Part shown: one piece after another, positions 12,537 to 14,461 of the stretch
Layout of the letters: every line of letters begins with the position of its first letter
Position numbering within the stretch: position 1 is the stretch's first letter
NCBI GenBank assembly: GCA_934446095.1
Contig: CAKSDR010000029.1
Span: forward strand, 1-14,461
Direction of reading: 5' to 3'
Source of the DNA: an uncultured Eubacteriales bacterium
GTDB taxonomy: Bacteria > Bacillota > Clostridia > Oscillospirales > CAG-382
DNA: 14,461 bases
Notes under the pieces: model-generated
Database searches by the model: none
Told to the model about the DNA's origin: nothing
What the model saw: only the letters and a program-made list of their open reading frames with translations
Translations under genes and position numbers: made by a program

Positions 12537-14461
12537 GTGCTGAAGAAAATTTTAACGGCAGTGCTTTGCGCATTCATGCTGCTTTTTACTGTTGCGTCTG
12601 CAGCAGCCGAGCTAAAGGCGGGCGATACTGCCTATGTCGTATACGGCGGCACTGTAAATGTTACAAAAAAACCCACTTATTCAGGAGGAATATGTGTGGT
12701 TAGCAGAGGAACCAAAGTGACGGTTTTGGAACCTTATGTAATAGGAGAGGATAACAGAAAATTTCATAAAATCCAACTTTCGGACGGCACAATCGGATAT
12801 ATCCTTGCTTATACAACGGCTCGTGAAACAACACCGATACTTGAAGCCGGCGAGACTGCCGAAAAGGAGTTAAACAAACAATGGGAGTCTTCCGATACCG
12901 ACAAGTATCAGCACGCAATAGAGATGACATTTCTTTCTGATTACATCTACGGCGGAAGCAAAACAACCGAGGGCAAAGAAAGGAATTTCTATGCCAAGGT
13001 ACCAACGGAATGGGTAAGACATGACCGTCCGGATTCATTGCCGCTTGTGGGAATGGCAATTGTACATATAGGAGATGCGGGAAAAATCGGCTCGGTAAAA
13101 GCCTCGTTCTATCCCGGCAATCCGCCGATTAACTATCATGCCAGAAGACTTGATGAACTCAGAGCAATAGGGTATGAACCCCTGTTTTCCGAAAACAGCA
13201 GAACAGAAGCAAACGCAAACACAGCGTTTTATGCTACAACAACGAATGAGTTCGAAGTTGTTGCCTATAATGAGAATTGGGTTGCCATATGGAGCGAGGG
13301 CGGCGTTGACGAATCGCGCGGTTCAATCAGGCAGTGCGGCGAGAAAGACGGTACTGCTTTCACAAGCTGGAAACCGGGTGTATATTTTCTTCCGAGAAAA
13401 AATTGTTATATTTTGGATATCAACAATCAGGTATCAACGCCTCCGAAAATCGAGGCAGTGGGCAAGGCAACGAGTCTTTTAATGGTTAAGACTACTCCCG
13501 ATGATACGGATTATGTAAAATCGGGCGTTATTAAAATCAATCAGTCGCTTCAGATTGTAGATGCTGCTCCGAAGAACGGTCATTATAAGATCTACTATAA
13601 AAAAGGCCTTTATTATGTTGACGCAAAGTATGTGAATGCACAGCGCGCAAACACCGAAAAACCGACAACTCAGTACAAGGCAATAGCGGCCGCCGACTGT
13701 GGCATTTCTGATGGTTCTTCGATCGTCGGTTCTGTTAAAAAAGGTGTGGCAATTGATGTTATTGAGAAAGACTATGACGGAGCAAATTCAAAAATCTGGT
13801 TTAACTCAAAAGAATGTTACATTCCGACAAGCAATCTCGATGATTTCACCAAAACACTGTCCGCAGCGGACACTGCAGCGCTCGGTAAACCTATCGGCGT
13901 TCTGTCCGTAGATACGCCTTGGGGCGAATCGGGTGCGCTGACATATTCAGCCGAAGGAATTGCAAAACTGAAAGAGTACCGTTTCGGATATATCAACGTT
14001 GATGAGAATAAGATGACAGAGTACAGTAAGTGGGTCCTTTCAAACAACGGGGATATCAACAGAATAAAAGACAGAGAATGGGTAAATGTATACGGCATTG
14101 AAGAATTTTCGTTTGACCGCGACGCGGATATGAGGGATATTCCCGGAATAGATCCTTCCGATATAGAACCTTGGATTATAACAGGAAAAATCTATACTAT
14201 TTACTACAACGGAGAGATTCGTTATTTGGTTCATGAGGATGATATGCACGATTCATTTACCTATTATCCAGGAAATGGATTCAGCAAAACCTCTGTTGCC
14301 AAAACGCAGACTGTTTGCCTTGACGGCCGCAAATATAACACCGTTGCATATAACATCGATGGCAACAACTACTTTAAACTCAGGGATATTGCAAAAATCC
14401 TTGACGGAACCATTAAAACCTTTGACATTAAGTATGACGGTGCAACAAATTCTATTGATAT
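12537..14461 (+). CDS. large secreted protein with SH3-like modules and a stalk domain, 3' end outside the window
   Basis: The frame is open from the GTG at 12537 to the window end (641 complete codons, no stop). The start is set by AAAGGAGGA at 12522-12530. Residues 1-24 are a signal peptide (MLKKILTAVLCAFMLLFTV, then ASAAA). Residues about 28-95 look like a bacterial SH3 domain (GDTAYVVYGGTVNVTKKP, later DGTIGYIL). Two further SH3-like stretches appear at about 313-370 and 379-435. The regions 96-312 and 436-585 are unrecognised. Residues 590-641 read as a stalk domain (copper amine oxidase N-terminal-like), with AYNIDGNNYFKLRDIA and KYDGATNSID. Such domains occur on exported clostridial wall or extracellular proteins. 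The enzymatic role, if any, is not visible. No SLH, LPXTG or amidase motif appears in the part present. Confidence 0.85.
   Translation, partial: MLKKILTAVLCAFMLLFTVASAAAELKAGDTAYVVYGGTVNVTKKPTYSGGICVVSRGTKVTVLEPYVIGEDNRKFHKIQLSDGTIGYILAYTTARETTPILEAGETAEKELNKQWESSDTDKYQHAIEMTFLSDYIYGGSKTTEGKERNFYAKVPTEWVRHDRPDSLPLVGMAIVHIGDAGKIGSVKASFYPGNPPINYHARRLDELRAIGYEPLFSENSRTEANANTAFYATTTNEFEVVAYNENWVAIWSEGGVDESRGSIRQCGEKDGTAFTSWKPGVYFLPRKNCYILDINNQVSTPPKIEAVGKATSLLMVKTTPDDTDYVKSGVIKINQSLQIVDAAPKNGHYKIYYKKGLYYVDAKYVNAQRANTEKPTTQYKAIAAADCGISDGSSIVGSVKKGVAIDVIEKDYDGANSKIWFNSKECYIPTSNLDDFTKTLSAADTAALGKPIGVLSVDTPWGESGALTYSAEGIAKLKEYRFGYINVDENKMTEYSKWVLSNNGDINRIKDREWVNVYGIEEFSFDRDADMRDIPGIDPSDIEPWIITGKIYTIYYNGEIRYLVHEDDMHDSFTYYPGNGFSKTSVAKTQTVCLDGRKYNTVAYNIDGNNYFKLRDIAKILDGTIKTFDIKYDGATNSID

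Noticed and set aside
12700..13059. Minus-strand open frame inside the secreted-protein region
   Set aside because: The plus-strand frame from 12537 is open for 641 codons with signal peptide, ribosome site and a recognisable stalk domain. The minus frame has no start signals.

Overview
The window is AT-rich and comes from a Gram-positive, endospore-forming member of the Clostridia. The support is a tyrosyl-tRNA T-box leader, a SpoIIID regulator, a BofC-like protein, an orphan pyrR, an S-layer-homology protein and a stalk-domain exoprotein, with AGGAGG-type ribosome sites and textbook SigA promoters. A gut-associated Oscillospirales/Monoglobales-like lineage would fit, but this is only an impression from protein style. 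I saw no rRNA, tRNA, CRISPR array, insertion sequence or phage gene.

Layout. At 1-18 (-) is the first six codons of a gene that leaves the window, behind a perfect-consensus promoter. At 152-1295 (-) is a two-gene unit, a LUD-domain protein followed by the tRNA wobble methyltransferase TrmL. At 1296-1604 no gene is seen, only two divergent promoters. At 1605-1859 (+) is a small DUF6514-like protein. At 1860-2250 lie a consensus promoter and a complete tyrosine T-box riboswitch, which control tyrS (2251-3474, +). Behind tyrS come six 15-bp tandem repeats and a bidirectional terminator. At 3703-5681 (-) are pyrR, an exported MBL-fold hydrolase with a Cys/His tail, and an HPr-like protein that lacks the phosphorylatable His. 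At 5751-9674 (-) a class A penicillin-binding protein is followed by an SLH-domain envelope protein, probably one operon. Divergent from it at 9772-10182 (+) is a BofC-like membrane protein. At 10313-10948 (-) spoIIID is followed by a small membrane protein. At 11024-12404 (-) are a PD-(D/E)XK nuclease-like protein and a stand-alone PAS protein. From 12537 to the window end (+) runs a large open frame for a secreted protein with SH3-like modules and a stalk domain. It has no stop in the window.

How it fits together. The window is mostly chromosomal housekeeping and cell-envelope or sporulation functions. The PBP and SLH genes make peptidoglycan and a wall-attached protein. The BofC-like gene and spoIIID beside them belong to sporulation. 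Two regulatory layouts deserve attention. The spoIIID start region is an 11-bp perfect inverted repeat that overlaps a SigE-like promoter, and it could silence translation of read-through mRNA. The PAS gene and the secreted-protein gene are fired by divergent promoters whose elements interlock, so they probably cannot be occupied together.
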